A stretch of DNA of 38,596 nt from contig DUDU01000102.1 in assembly GCA_005110395.1 (NCBI GenBank), positions 1 through 38,596 on the forward strand, read 5' to 3'. The notes beneath the pieces were generated by a model. It searched no databases and was not told the origin of the DNA. It saw nothing but the letters and a program-made list of their open reading frames with translations. Position 1 is the first letter of the stretch. Each line of letters begins with the position of its first letter. Position numbers and translations under genes: made by a program. Source of the stretch: Candidatus Melainabacteria bacterium. GTDB lineage: Bacteria > Cyanobacteriota > Vampirovibrionia > Caenarcaniphilales > Caenarcanaceae. Of this stretch, positions 7,858 to 16,895 are shown piece by piece.

Positions 7858-9135
7858 GTGAATACGCAAGCCCAAACATCACAAAAAAATTCATCAAGAT
7901 TGCAACTGCTTTTTTTACTTCTATTAAACTATTTCACTTTTGCATTGGTCACTAATATACCTGGCATGTTGCTTCCATTTTGGAAAGAAGATTTTCACCT
8001 CAGTAATACTTTAGTTAGTTTGCTCGGCTCCGTTTTCTTTTTGGCTTACGGACTTACTTCGCTTCCCCAAGGGATTTTGCTCGACAATATTGGCAATAAA
8101 AAAACTTTTCTCTGGGGAGTATCTTTGGTCTTAATTGGTGCAGTTTCCTTTGCACTTAAGCCAGTTTATGGAATTGGCATGGTCTCGATTTTTTGTATTG
8201 GAGTTGGTGTAACCGCTCTTCAATTAGTTGGAAATTTACTTGTTAAAAAAATTGATGAAGATCCTGCTAAATACTCACGCAATCTAACTTTGGCACAGGT
8301 TTTCTGTGGAATTGGTGGAGCTGGTGGTGGCTTTTTAATTGGTTATTTGATCAAGAATCTTGGTTTTGGTTGGCAATCAATTTATTATATTGTCGCTGGG
8401 CTTAGCGTTCTAGTGGCTGCTTTAGTTTTAATGACTTCTATACCTGAGTCAAAACAAGAATTAAATTACAAAAAACCAACCACTGCTGATTACATTAAGC
8501 TCGCTGGCAATCCATTAATGTTGCTTTTTGCACTTGGTATTTTTGTTTATGTTGGCATTGAAGTTGGTGTTGCAACTTGGATTTCTACTTTTTTAGTCGA
8601 CAAATTCCAAATTGAAAAAACTAATGCTGCTCAAGTAGTTTCACTTTATTGGATATTACAATCAGTTGGTCGTTTCACTGGTGGCTTTGTGCTGAACTAC
8701 TTAGAAGCTCCCAAAGCATTAATCGTCTATGCAACAGGTTCTTTAATATCTTTGATTGTTGCAGTTTTAATTCCATCACTCAGCATTGCAAGTATTGCTT
8801 TTATTACAGTTGGATTTTTTACTTCAATTATGTTTCCAAGTATTTTTTCTTTGGCAGTAAATTCCTTTGATAAAAGTCAAGAAGGCACAGTTGCAGGAAT
8901 ACTTTGTACTGCGATTGCAGGCGGTGCTTTCATTACTCCAGCGATTGGATTTATTAGCGAAAAAGTTGTTGGCTCACTCGCAAACGCATTGATTATTGCT
9001 GGCACAATTTGTTTTGCATATATTGCATTTCTAGGTATTAAAGCCATTACTCAAAAGAAAACATCTGAACAAATAAATTCAACTAATAGTTCATCTAATC
9101 AAAATAATTCAAGTAAACAAAAAGCTTTGGTTTAA
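7858..9135 (+). CDS. Major facilitator superfamily transporter
   Basis: Secondary transporter of the inner membrane, 425 residues, with twelve predicted membrane segments and a hydrophilic loop in the middle (about residues 196-215). The loop between segments 2 and 3 carries QGILLDNIGNKKT, the MFS D-x-x-G-x-(K/R) motif. Overall composition and the GxLLPFWKEDFHLS start resemble the FHS/sugar-type branch, but I cannot name a substrate. The start is GTG at 7858, preceded by AGAGGT with good spacing. The tail is Ser/Asn-rich (about 405-420). The last codons form the left arm of a stem-loop. Stands alone. Confidence 0.85.
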   Translation: MNTQAQTSQKNSSRLQLLFLLLLNYFTFALVTNIPGMLLPFWKEDFHLSNTLVSLLGSVFFLAYGLTSLPQGILLDNIGNKKTFLWGVSLVLIGAVSFALKPVYGIGMVSIFCIGVGVTALQLVGNLLVKKIDEDPAKYSRNLTLAQVFCGIGGAGGGFLIGYLIKNLGFGWQSIYYIVAGLSVLVAALVLMTSIPESKQELNYKKPTTADYIKLAGNPLMLLFALGIFVYVGIEVGVATWISTFLVDKFQIEKTNAAQVVSLYWILQSVGRFTGGFVLNYLEAPKALIVYATGSLISLIVAVLIPSLSIASIAFITVGFFTSIMFPSIFSLAVNSFDKSQEGTVAGILCTAIAGGAFITPAIGFISEKVVGSLANALIIAGTICFAYIAFLGIKAITQKKTSEQINSTNSSSNQNNSSKQKALV

Positions 9136-9149
9136 ATTTCAAAGCTTTT
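9120..9149 (+). terminator. Stem-loop spanning the stop codon of the MFS gene
   Basis: AAAAGCTTTG (9120-9129) and CAAAGCTTTT (9140-9149) form a perfect 10-bp stem with a 10-base loop that contains the TAA. It is AT-rich and has only four T's at its end, so termination would be weak. It may instead protect the 3' end. Confidence 0.5.
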
Positions 9150-9180
9150 CAGGATTATGCTTCATTGGACAATTAAGTCA

Positions 9181-9248
9181 GCTTTATTCTGAGCTTTTTA
9201 TTCTGAGCTTTTTATTCTGAGCTTTTTATTCTGAGCTTTTCATTCTGG
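9181..9248. repeat. 14-bp tandem repeat, about five units
   Basis: The unit GCTTTTTATTCTGA occurs three times perfectly (9193-9206, 9207-9220, 9221-9234), flanked by a 12-base variant (9181-9192) and a degenerate last copy (9235-9248). The core AGCTTTT recalls the arm of the stem-loop just upstream. No coding sequence. The rest of 9249-9503 holds no feature that I can support. Confidence 0.9.
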
Positions 9249-9503
9249 CATTGAATATCTAACTTCTTCTAGTCTGGCTCATAGTCTGATGAGACAAATC
9301 AGAAAAAAAAGTTGTAATCAAAAATGGGATTTTCACATTCCTCCTTAAAAGAGCAACCTCAACGCTAGGTCTTCTGATCATTGCAACGAGATATTGCCGA
9401 ATTATTTAAGGAAATTATCACGAAAAAAATCCCTATCAGAATATAAAAAAGAAATATATTCTTCAATCGATATAGTCCAAATGGATGAGGGAATAAATTA
9501 TTT

Positions 9504-9857
9504 ATGAATCAATTAATCAAATGGTTTGTAAATAATCTTCCTTATTTGGTGCGTTGGCTGCTTTATATCAGTATTGCTTTCCTTACGCCATTGATTTCAA
9601 GTTATGACCAAGTAATGAATGATATTGGTAATTGTTCAATCGATACTATTGAATCAGCTAAATTTCTATTATCCGATCATTCTTTCAAATGCCAAGTTCT
9701 GAATTATGGTTTGTGCGAAATCAAAATAATTGGCAAAGTCTTTTTTGAATGTGGCTTGCAAGCCCTTATTGCTTGGAGAGCATTTATCGATCAAAGCGGT
9801 ACTGCGCAAACTAACCCATTAAATGGAAATGTAACTGTTGCAAGTGGTGGTCAATAA
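9504..9857 (+). CDS. Small membrane protein, 117 residues
   Basis: Not assigned to a family. A hydrophobic N-terminal segment (about 11-35) and a second weaker one (about 75-90) precede the sequence AWRAFIDQSGTA and a Thr/Asn/Gly-rich tail. This type of ending, a membrane helix followed by RAFxDQS, is seen in small phage- or holin-like membrane proteins, but the resemblance is too weak for a call. Four cysteines lie between the helices (about 48-83). ATG start. It stands alone between the tandem repeat and the convergent TolC gene. Confidence 0.55.
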   Translation: MNQLIKWFVNNLPYLVRWLLYISIAFLTPLISSYDQVMNDIGNCSIDTIESAKFLLSDHSFKCQVLNYGLCEIKIIGKVFFECGLQALIAWRAFIDQSGTAQTNPLNGNVTVASGGQ

Positions 9858-10020
9858 AAACAAGCCTCAATACTATTTTTGTAAAACCCATTTCAATTCG
9901 AGGAATTACTCGCTAAGGATTTTTTTTACTCCTAAATCTTCTCGCAAAGAATTTGGAAACTCAGTTTATGTGTCCCCTTCGGTGGTTGGTGGGATAAAAG
10001 AACTGATATGTAAAGTTAAA

Positions 10021-11766
10021 TTACTCCACACTTATATTTCTACCTGCAAGAATAATTCCAGCTGCTTTTTCTAGCTCACTGACAGCCTTATTGTAATCAG
10101 CAATTGCAGAAACCCTTCTCAATCTTGCCTGAGACAATTCATTTTGTCTGGTTAAAACTAGAAAATTTGTTGTAAGCCCAAGTTTGAATTTTTTGATTTC
10201 GCCATCCAATTGTTTTTCACTTGCATTCAAAGATGCTTCTGCCGCTTTTATTCTTTGCTCCGCAGTTTTAATTGCATTATCAGCATTTTTCATTTCTGCA
10301 TTTACATTCTGTGTCAAATCATCTAATTGTATTTTGAATTGATGAATTTCTAAGTCATTTTTTTTAAGGATTTTTTTTGTACTACCTGGTGCAATCGGCC
10401 ACGAGAGGTTAATACCAACTTGAATTGTATTAAAATCATTTGAAAAAACATTATCCAAATTATCAGAATAATCACCTGTAAATCGAGGAAGAATAGTTGA
10501 ACTCCCGCCAAATGGGCTGGATTGTAAAGCCCGAGGTGAACCAGAAACACCTTGCATTGAATAATCAGTAACCAAGTCTAATTGCGGAAATCCTTGATTA
10601 ATCAGATATCTTCTTTCAACTCCTTTGGCTTTAAGCTGCTTATCAATTTTGCGAAATTCAGGTCTTTTGAAAAGTGCATCCTGAAGAGCTGATTGAATAC
10701 TTGCCATTTTAAGAGATTTCTTTTCGAGCTTTTCGGAGGGTTTTATTTTTGACTGCCAATAAAATGATTGAATTCCATCCGCAATTAAAAGTTTCAAAGC
10801 GTTTTCGGCTCTGTATAATTTTTCTTCTGCAACTGCTAATTCTTCTTTTCTCTTTTCGTACTCTGCTTCAGCTGAAACGGCATCTATTTTTGGAGCTTCG
10901 CCTATTTCTCCTAATCTCTCGGTTCTTCTCAATTGCTCTTTCGCCAAATCAACCGATTCTTGATTAATTGAAACAGTTTTACCAGCCAAGACAAAATCCT
11001 GATAAGTAATTTCGGTTTTGTAAACAATTTCTTGCAATTGCAAATCAAAATCATCTTCAGAAATTTGCTTATTAATTTTGGCAATTTTGATTTTGCGGCG
11101 ATTCTCATCAATCCACATGTTTTTGAGCAATGGCTGAGTCACGCTCAATTTCAAGGTCGAAGAATATTCAGGTACCAGAAATTGAAATTGAAATTGATTA
11201 TCGGTACGAGTTCTTCTATTGTCAAAGCTCAAATCATATTTCCCACCAGTTGGTAGTTGGCCTTTCAAAAAAGTATTCCAATTCCATGATTCAGTTTGAA
11301 CTCGGCCATTTTGTCCACCAGCAAAAACATTAGTAACTGGAGTTTTTTCATTTCTGTAATTGCTTTCTGAACCGATGATCGGTGCATAAAGACCCCTGAG
11401 AATTTTGGAATCTAGTTCAGCAATTTTGACTGAATCACGACTGATTTTTACTTGCAGATTTTTTCTAATACTCTCTTCAATTGCTTGATCCAATGATATT
11501 TCTAATTCGGTATTTTGTTCTTGAGATTGCCCCTTTAAGCTATCTTGCAACCTATCTTGAAATTCCTTAACTTCACTTTTGGATTCAGCTGCTGAGTTCG
11601 TTGAAGTAACTTGCCCAGAGACAATTGGAGTTTCGGTATTTCCTAATACTTGTATATTGGAATTTTCCTTTAAAAATTGGTTTGGATTATCCTCTGCTCT
11701 AGTTGCTGATGGAACAAAAGAGAAAAGAAATATTGATAAAAATGCAACAAATAAAGGAAATTTCAT
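10021..11766 (-). CDS. TolC-family outer-membrane efflux protein
   Basis: The 581-residue precursor starts with a signal peptide (about 1-24, cleavage likely after TRAED or just before it). A Gln/Ser/Glu-rich linker leads into two copies of the outer-membrane efflux (OEP) domain. Each has long amphipathic coiled-coil helices (about 225-330 and 470-565) flanking beta strands (about 165-210 and 425-460), as in TolC. Such proteins trimerise into a channel across the outer membrane and periplasm. The partner pump is not in the neighbourhood; the ABC-2 permease at 2646-4136 is too far away to be linked. ATG start, no strong Shine-Dalgarno sequence. It implies a diderm envelope. Confidence 0.85.
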   Translation of the reverse strand: MKFPLFVAFLSIFLFSFVPSATRAEDNPNQFLKENSNIQVLGNTETPIVSGQVTSTNSAAESKSEVKEFQDRLQDSLKGQSQEQNTELEISLDQAIEESIRKNLQVKISRDSVKIAELDSKILRGLYAPIIGSESNYRNEKTPVTNVFAGGQNGRVQTESWNWNTFLKGQLPTGGKYDLSFDNRRTRTDNQFQFQFLVPEYSSTLKLSVTQPLLKNMWIDENRRKIKIAKINKQISEDDFDLQLQEIVYKTEITYQDFVLAGKTVSINQESVDLAKEQLRRTERLGEIGEAPKIDAVSAEAEYEKRKEELAVAEEKLYRAENALKLLIADGIQSFYWQSKIKPSEKLEKKSLKMASIQSALQDALFKRPEFRKIDKQLKAKGVERRYLINQGFPQLDLVTDYSMQGVSGSPRALQSSPFGGSSTILPRFTGDYSDNLDNVFSNDFNTIQVGINLSWPIAPGSTKKILKKNDLEIHQFKIQLDDLTQNVNAEMKNADNAIKTAEQRIKAAEASLNASEKQLDGEIKKFKLGLTTNFLVLTRQNELSQARLRRVSAIADYNKAVSELEKAAGIILAGRNISVE

Positions 11767-12055
11767 TCTTAAAATCTAATAAAGCATAAAAACCATCAAA
11801 CTGAATATTTGAAAATTACTCAATTTGAAAAAACATTTGGCATTGATTAACTCACAGCTTTGATCCTAAATCCTCCAAATGAAAGGCTTAGTGAAAACTT
11901 AGTACAAAGCTTAATAAAAATTCAATCCAATAAATCAACTTAGACACTCAAAGTATAAATATTTCATTGCAATGCTGTACTACAAACTTAAATTAATAAA
12001 TTGGGAAAATTTATTTTTTTCTTTAAATAGCTTAACTAAAAAGAGTTTCAACCTC

Positions 12056-12559
12056 ATGAATGCTGTTTCAAAAATATATACATCCAAATCTTTCTTTGCA
12101 AAAGCAAAACAACTATTTGTTTTTTTCAGCTTGATGAGCTTTTGTTTGTTTGCCACCTCCAATGATCAAAAAGCTTGTTCAGAGGGAGTTTACAATTATT
12201 ACTCTCCATCGACATCTTCCAGAGCAGCCATAATTAATGGTGAGCAATTTGCAATCAGTCAAGGTCATCTCACCTGTTCTAATTTCGCTCAAGCAGAGGC
12301 CAAAACAATTAAAGAATTTTCTGAATTACCAATTCAATTTCAAGATCAAAATAATTTGAATTTCATTAATGAATGTAGCAATGGAATAACTCATCAAATC
12401 ACAACTATTACAAACAATTATGCCTCCAGCCTTGGTGATCCAAATTCTCAAACTAGCGCAGGAAAAGTTAAAAGCATTATCGATTTATCTAGGCCATTTA
12501 TTCAAAAAAGTACAATTAATAAAACTTTTTACGGTGGTGCCATATATTTCAAACAATAA
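12056..12559 (+). CDS. Secreted hypothetical protein, 167 residues
   Basis: I chose the ATG at 12056 rather than an earlier in-frame one (11972). It places a signal peptide at the N-terminus: basic residues, then a hydrophobic core LFVFFSLMSFCLFA, with cleavage likely near Ala/Ser before NDQKACSEG. The mature part is Ser/Thr/Asn/Gln-rich with three cysteines. It has no recognisable domain. It is divergent from the tolC-family gene with about 290 bp between them. Export to the periplasm or surface is inferred from the signal alone. Confidence 0.6.
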   Translation: MNAVSKIYTSKSFFAKAKQLFVFFSLMSFCLFATSNDQKACSEGVYNYYSPSTSSRAAIINGEQFAISQGHLTCSNFAQAEAKTIKEFSELPIQFQDQNNLNFINECSNGITHQITTITNNYASSLGDPNSQTSAGKVKSIIDLSRPFIQKSTINKTFYGGAIYFKQ

Positions 12560-12698
12560 GTTTTAAACACTAGCTTTCAAACCCCAAATTTCAACCTTCC
12601 AGTATTTTAGGCTAAACTGAATCAGTGTTACTGAGCTTAAATACAGCTAATCTAAAATAAAATTGTTCTAAATTTCTTGTTCTTTATTTATCCGCCCA

Positions 12699-13433
12699 AT
12701 GCAACTCAGAAAGAAAAAAATAGGTAGCAATCAGTTTGAGATAACTTTAAATAATAAAGTTGAAATTCTGCAAACTATTGATGAAAACTGGCAACGTGGA
12801 CTGCCCATGAGGATTGTAACGCTTAACCCGGAAATGTTAATTGCGGCAAAAGAAAAGCCTAGCCTTCATCAAGCAATTCAATCGGCTGAAGCTATTATTC
12901 CAGACGGAATCGGCATTATTTTGCTTTTACAAAAACTCGGAATTCGAGGTGTAAAAAGGCTGCCAGGAATTGAATTAGCTTGGGAATTATTAAATCAAGC
13001 TATTAAATATGATTTGCAAATTGCCCTAATTGGTTCAACCGATCAGTCTTTGCGAGGTGCAATTGATAAAATCCAAAAAGAGATTGGTAAACCAAATTTA
13101 ATTTATAGCCGTAATGGTTTTTTCGGGGAAAAAGACGAAGTGAAAATAATTGAGGTTTTACTAGAACTTCAACCTTCACTGTTGCTTATTGCAATGCCAT
13201 TTGAAAGGCAAGAAATATTTTTGCATAACTTGACTAAAAGAGGATTTAGAGGGATAAGCATCGGAATTGGTGGCTCCTTTGATGTTTGGGCAGGCCTAGT
13301 TGACAGAGCCCCCAAATTCTTGCAACTAATCGGCTTGGAATGGCTTTGGAGAATTCTCAAACAACCAGCAAGAATCACAAGATTATCTAAAGTTTTAATT
13401 CCATTCGGAAAAATTTATATGGATGAGCATTAG
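12699..13433 (+). CDS. WecG/TagA/CpsF-family glycosyltransferase
   Basis: Enzymes of this family (GT26) add a sugar to an undecaprenyl-linked intermediate during exopolysaccharide, enterobacterial common antigen or teichoic acid synthesis. The 244-residue product is of the usual length. It shows PDGIG (68-72, with the conserved Asp69), RLPGIEL, the ALIGS strand of a Rossmann-like fold and the typical C-terminal block GIGGSFDVWAG ... RAP ... GLEWLWRILKQP. Family-level assignment is firm; the exact sugar and pathway are not. ATG start. It lies 126 bp before trigger factor on the same strand. Confidence 0.9.
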   Translation: MQLRKKKIGSNQFEITLNNKVEILQTIDENWQRGLPMRIVTLNPEMLIAAKEKPSLHQAIQSAEAIIPDGIGIILLLQKLGIRGVKRLPGIELAWELLNQAIKYDLQIALIGSTDQSLRGAIDKIQKEIGKPNLIYSRNGFFGEKDEVKIIEVLLELQPSLLLIAMPFERQEIFLHNLTKRGFRGISIGIGGSFDVWAGLVDRAPKFLQLIGLEWLWRILKQPARITRLSKVLIPFGKIYMDEH

Positions 13434-13559
13434 GACAGCAAAAATGAATGATAAGCTTTTAGGAAATCTTTGTTTTGGAAAATCTTAGAGAAATAATTCC
13501 TGCAATAGTTTCTAGAATATACACTTAAATAATTCCTGTAATAAAGCCTTAATAGACCG

Positions 13560-14948
13560 ATGAAAACTCAATTAGAAAATTTAGAAGAATGCAAAGTCAA
13601 ATTAATTCTTGAATTTGATAAGACTGAAGCTAGTAAGGCTTATAGTTTTGTAATCAAAGAAATGAGCAAAGGTCTCAAAGTTTCAGGTTTTATTCCTGGC
13701 AAAATACCAAAATCAATTGTTGAAGAAAGATTTGGCAAAAGAGCCGTTGAAATGCAGGCCATTGAAAAAATACTGGCTGACAATTTACAAAAAGCTTTGG
13801 TTAACGAAAAACTAGATTTAATTTCCAAGCCTGCTTTAGAAAATACTAATTTTGATTTTGAAAATAGTTTAAATGTTTCTCTTTTACTTGAATTAAGACC
13901 AAATGTCACTTTAAGCGATTATAAAGGTATAGAAGTTGAAGTACCAAAATCTGAATTAAAAGATGTTTCTATTGAATCGCTATTAATTAACTTGTCTAAA
14001 GAATTTGCTCCCCTTGAAGAGCTTGCACAAGATGCAATTATTGAAGAAGGTGATGTAATTACAATGGACTTTGAGGGTAGCTTCCCAGATGGCGAGCAAA
14101 TGCCTGACAATAAAGGAAAAGATGTCAAAATTGTTGTTTCTAAAGATGCTTTTGCGCCTGGGGTTTTCGAGAAACTGCTTGGAATGAAAGCTGGTGAAGC
14201 AAAAGAAATTGAGACGGTTTTGCCTCAAGATTATTTTGAAAAGAAATTTGCAGGAAAAAAAGCGATTTTCAAAATCAGTGTTTCTAAAGTTGAACGCAAA
14301 AATTCACTTCCCCTTGATGATGAATTGGCAAAGAAAGCTGGGCTTGAAAATCTCGACGCTTTAAAAGAATCTCTTAAATTACAAATTGAAAATACAAAGA
14401 AATCAATTGAGAGAAGTCGTTCACAAGCAATTCTTCTTGAGCAGATCTTATTGAATTCACCGGTTGAAATTCCCAATTGGTTAATAGAGCGCGAAGCCAA
14501 AATGCAAGTAAAAATGCAAGGTGGTGGTGAAAATCAAGAACATGATAGTGAAAGTTGTGATGACCCAACTCATGATCACAGCCACGATCACAATGAAGAA
14601 GATAAAGATATTAAATTGACTGAAGAGCAAATTCTAATTGCAGGCAAACGTTTAAAATTCAATTTGGTTTTAGCAGAAATTGCACGCAAAGAAGGAATTC
14701 AAATTGTCAGACAAGAATTAGAAGCATATGTTCAAGCTTGGTTGCAAAATAAACAATTAACTCCACAAGATATTCAAGCGTTAAAAAAACAAGGTTTACC
14801 TCCTGAACTGGTCAGCAGATTATCTGATGAATTACTTTTCCAAAAAATTACTAATTGGCTAGTTGATAGTTCAAAAGTGAAATTGATTGAAGAAACTGAA
14901 GAAAATCTCAAAAAATTAGAATCAATTAGACAAGAATTAACTAATTAA
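13560..14948 (+). CDS. tig: Trigger factor (ribosome-associated chaperone/PPIase)
   Basis: Binds at the polypeptide exit tunnel and helps nascent chains fold. The 462-residue protein has the N-terminal ribosome-binding domain with GFIPGKIPKSIVEERFGK (about 40-57, equivalent to the GFRxGKVP signature), a central FKBP-type prolyl isomerase domain (about 155-245) and the helical C-terminal chaperone domain. An unusual insert at about residues 328-345 is full of His and Asp (five HD pairs: HDSESCDDPTHDHSHDHN) and sits between C-terminal helices. In most bacteria clpP and clpX follow tig; here the next gene is convergent hisA. Confidence 0.93.
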   Translation: MKTQLENLEECKVKLILEFDKTEASKAYSFVIKEMSKGLKVSGFIPGKIPKSIVEERFGKRAVEMQAIEKILADNLQKALVNEKLDLISKPALENTNFDFENSLNVSLLLELRPNVTLSDYKGIEVEVPKSELKDVSIESLLINLSKEFAPLEELAQDAIIEEGDVITMDFEGSFPDGEQMPDNKGKDVKIVVSKDAFAPGVFEKLLGMKAGEAKEIETVLPQDYFEKKFAGKKAIFKISVSKVERKNSLPLDDELAKKAGLENLDALKESLKLQIENTKKSIERSRSQAILLEQILLNSPVEIPNWLIEREAKMQVKMQGGGENQEHDSESCDDPTHDHSHDHNEEDKDIKLTEEQILIAGKRLKFNLVLAEIARKEGIQIVRQELEAYVQAWLQNKQLTPQDIQALKKQGLPPELVSRLSDELLFQKITNWLVDSSKVKLIEETEENLKKLESIRQELTN

Positions 14949-15107
14949 TTTAGCTTTGTAAACTTGTCTGAATGGTGATTAATTAGCAGTGCTCTGCTAT
15001 CGCCTAAAAAATAGATTAGTAAGTATTTGCTTTATTTTATGCATAATCAAATTACAACCTTTGTATTCCTTTAATTTCATCACATAGAACTTTGGGGACT
15101 TTATAGA

Positions 15108-15146
15108 AAATAGTTAAATAAACCCAAAGGTCTTATTTAACTATTT
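15108..15146. terminator. 14-bp inverted repeat between convergent tig and hisA, with possible pseudoknot
   Basis: AAATAGTTAAATAA (15108-15121) and TTATTTAACTATTT (15133-15146) are perfectly complementary around an 11-base loop. The loop contains CCCAAAG, which can pair with CTTTGGG at 15090-15096, giving a possible H-type pseudoknot. It lies 160 bp past tig and 117 bp past hisA, so it may end transcription in both directions. The stem is AT-only apart from one pair and has no clean T-run. The rest of 14949-15262 shows nothing else. Confidence 0.5.
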
Positions 15147-15262
15147 GATTATTTAAAAGCTTAATTAGAGTCAATCCAATTACTTCAGATGATCTCATTA
15201 TTAAACAATTGACCAAAAACTAATAAAAAACAAAAGTGAATTCCTTGCCAATTTATTTTTAT

Positions 15263-15991
15263 TTACTTCAATAAGCTTTGCCCTTCAGCAAACAAAAATT
15301 TCTTTTCATATAAAGCCTTACCTGAAATAATTCCATCAAGATTGGCAGCTTCAGCAGCTTGACTCCTAACACTTGTTAAATCATCTAAAGTGCTAACCCC
15401 ACCAGAGAGAATACATTGCATACCGGGGAAAGCCTGACAAAGCTTGATTGCTCCACTTATATTTGGACCTTGCATCATCCCGTCACGACTAATATCAGTG
15501 TAAATAAATCGATTTAAGCCGAATTGTTCTAATTGCTTGAGTAATTCTTCGGTTGTCACTTCGGAGTTCTCCAACCAACCACCAACCGAAACTTTATCTC
15601 CTCGAGCATCAAGCGCAAGAATAATTCTGGTTGTGTAAACTTTAAGTGCTCTAATCATTAAATCAGGTTCTTTGATTGCAGCAGTTCCTAGGATGGCTAA
15701 ACGCACACCCAATTCAAATAAATCTTCTAAGGTTTCCCACGAACGAATACCACCACCGAATTGAACTTGTATTCCCGTTGAGAGAATTTGCTCCAAACCT
15801 TGAATATTGACCAGCTTACCTTCTTTAGCGCCATTAAGATCAACAACATGAATTTTGTGCGCTCCTTGATCGAGCCAATATTTCGACCATTCAGAAGGCG
15901 AACCATAATCGGTGATCTTATTGTAATCACCCTCTTGAAGTCTAACTACACGTCCATCAAGTAAATCTATTGAGGGAATTAATTCAATCAT
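15263..15991 (-). CDS. hisA: ProFAR isomerase, histidine biosynthesis (HisA)
   Basis: Catalyses the Amadori rearrangement of ProFAR to PRFAR, the fourth step of histidine synthesis. The 242-residue TIM barrel is full length. Asp9 (PSIDLLDG), Asp128 (LALDARGD) and Thr165 (YTDISRDG) line up with the Asp8, Asp127 and Thr164 known from the Thermotoga enzyme. Phosphate-binding motifs FGGGIRS (78-84) and ILSGGVS (about 194-200) are present. It is downstream of the rpaA-like gene on the same strand with 95 bp between them. hisH lies 13 kb away on the other strand, so the his genes are scattered, as in cyanobacteria. Confidence 0.95.
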   Translation of the reverse strand: MIELIPSIDLLDGRVVRLQEGDYNKITDYGSPSEWSKYWLDQGAHKIHVVDLNGAKEGKLVNIQGLEQILSTGIQVQFGGGIRSWETLEDLFELGVRLAILGTAAIKEPDLMIRALKVYTTRIILALDARGDKVSVGGWLENSEVTTEELLKQLEQFGLNRFIYTDISRDGMMQGPNISGAIKLCQAFPGMQCILSGGVSTLDDLTSVRSQAAEAANLDGIISGKALYEKKFLFAEGQSLLK

Positions 15992-16086
15992 ACTCTTTAT
16001 ATTTGCAAACCCAAACTATTCTTTAAATTTAATGCCTAATCTTAACTCAAACTGAAAGCGAATAAATTTAGTTATGCAATCAATTA

Positions 16087-16863
16087 TTAATCATCATAGA
16101 AGCCTTCGGTGACCAGCTGATAGCCTTTTCCATAAATAGTTCTAATATATTTTTTGATTTTAAATTTATTTCTTTCTTGTCCCTCAGGCAGGCTTGAGGA
16201 TTGATCTTCTTCTAAGCGTTGTCTGAGATGTCTAATATGAACTCTAATTGTTTCAATATCATCATCTGGTGAATAACCCCAAATATCATGCAATAGCTGA
16301 TTCGGTGAAACTGTTTTGCCAAGATTCTGCATTAAGCAATAAAGAATCTCAAATTCAATTGGTGTGAATCTAACGGTTCTACCTTCTATTTGCGCTTCAC
16401 GACTTTCAGGAAGTAGAGTTACATCTCCAGAATGCAAAATTTCATTGGGCAAGGTTGTATTGGGTTGACCTTGAGCATTGGTATTTCGCTTAGAGCGTCT
16501 AAGAAGAGCTCTGACTCTTGCGATTAATTCTCCAACCTCAAAAGGCTTAGTCAAATAATCATCAGCTCCAGCATCAAAACCGGCAATTTTGTCATCAGTA
16601 CGCGACATAGCTGTCAGCATGAGAATTGGTACGCCCTGATTTTGTTTACTGTCCGCGCGAATTTGCTGGCAAGCACTGAATCCATCGAGTTTGGGCATCA
16701 TCAAATCGAGCACAATCAAATCTGGAGTTTCTTGCGCATTAAGAGCCATTCCTTTAATTCCATCTTCAGAAATCAAAACTCTATAACCCTGCATTTCAAG
16801 ATTAACCTTGACCAACTCTAGGATAGAAGGGTCATCATCAATAACTAATATTTTTTCGCCCAT
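16087..16863 (-). CDS. rpaA: OmpR/PhoB-family response regulator, RpaA-like
   Basis: Two-component response regulator that binds DNA when phosphorylated. The receiver domain (1-120) has DDD at 9-11, the phosphoacceptor Asp53 in [10 protein letters not shown], and the conserved Thr and Lys of LMLTAM and [11 protein letters not shown]. The winged-helix domain (about 150-255) carries [20 protein letters not shown]. From memory, these stretches match cyanobacterial RpaA (IDDDPAISELVxVNLEMx[47 protein letters not shown]) far better than PhoB or OmpR. RpaA is the output regulator of the cyanobacterial clock, normally driven by SasA. An extra 12-15 residues (about 222-236) lie before the last beta hairpin. 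No kinase gene is adjacent. ATG start; rpmG is 32 bp upstream. Confidence 0.85.
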   Translation of the reverse strand: MGEKILVIDDDPSILELVKVNLEMQGYRVLISEDGIKGMALNAQETPDLIVLDLMMPKLDGFSACQQIRADSKQNQGVPILMLTAMSRTDDKIAGFDAGADDYLTKPFEVGELIARVRALLRRSKRNTNAQGQPNTTLPNEILHSGDVTLLPESREAQIEGRTVRFTPIEFEILYCLMQNLGKTVSPNQLLHDIWGYSPDDDIETIRVHIRHLRQRLEEDQSSSLPEGQERNKFKIKKYIRTIYGKGYQLVTEGFYDD

Positions 16864-16895
16864 AATTAAATGTCAAACAATTTAAGTGAAACCAA

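Noticed and set aside
9281..9320. CTGATGAG core resembling a hammerhead ribozyme
   Set aside because: The required downstream CGAAA core and the three flanking stems are missing; the word occurs by chance.
9969..10012. Short G-rich words here, at 23393-23430 and at 26137-26170 as a dispersed repeat family
   Set aside because: The shared words (CCTTCGG.GG.TGG and GGATGAAAGAAC-like) are short and the alignments patchy; chance or old debris cannot be excluded.
9838..10074. Plus-strand ORF of 78 codons
   Set aside because: It overlaps the end of the TolC-family gene and the preceding gene and has no ribosome site or domain.
10350..11333. Several ORFs of 60-74 codons on both strands within the TolC-family gene
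   Set aside because: They are shadows of the strongly supported coding frame.
13640..14568. Minus-strand ORFs of 64-89 codons within trigger factor
   Set aside because: They are antisense shadows of a well-conserved gene.
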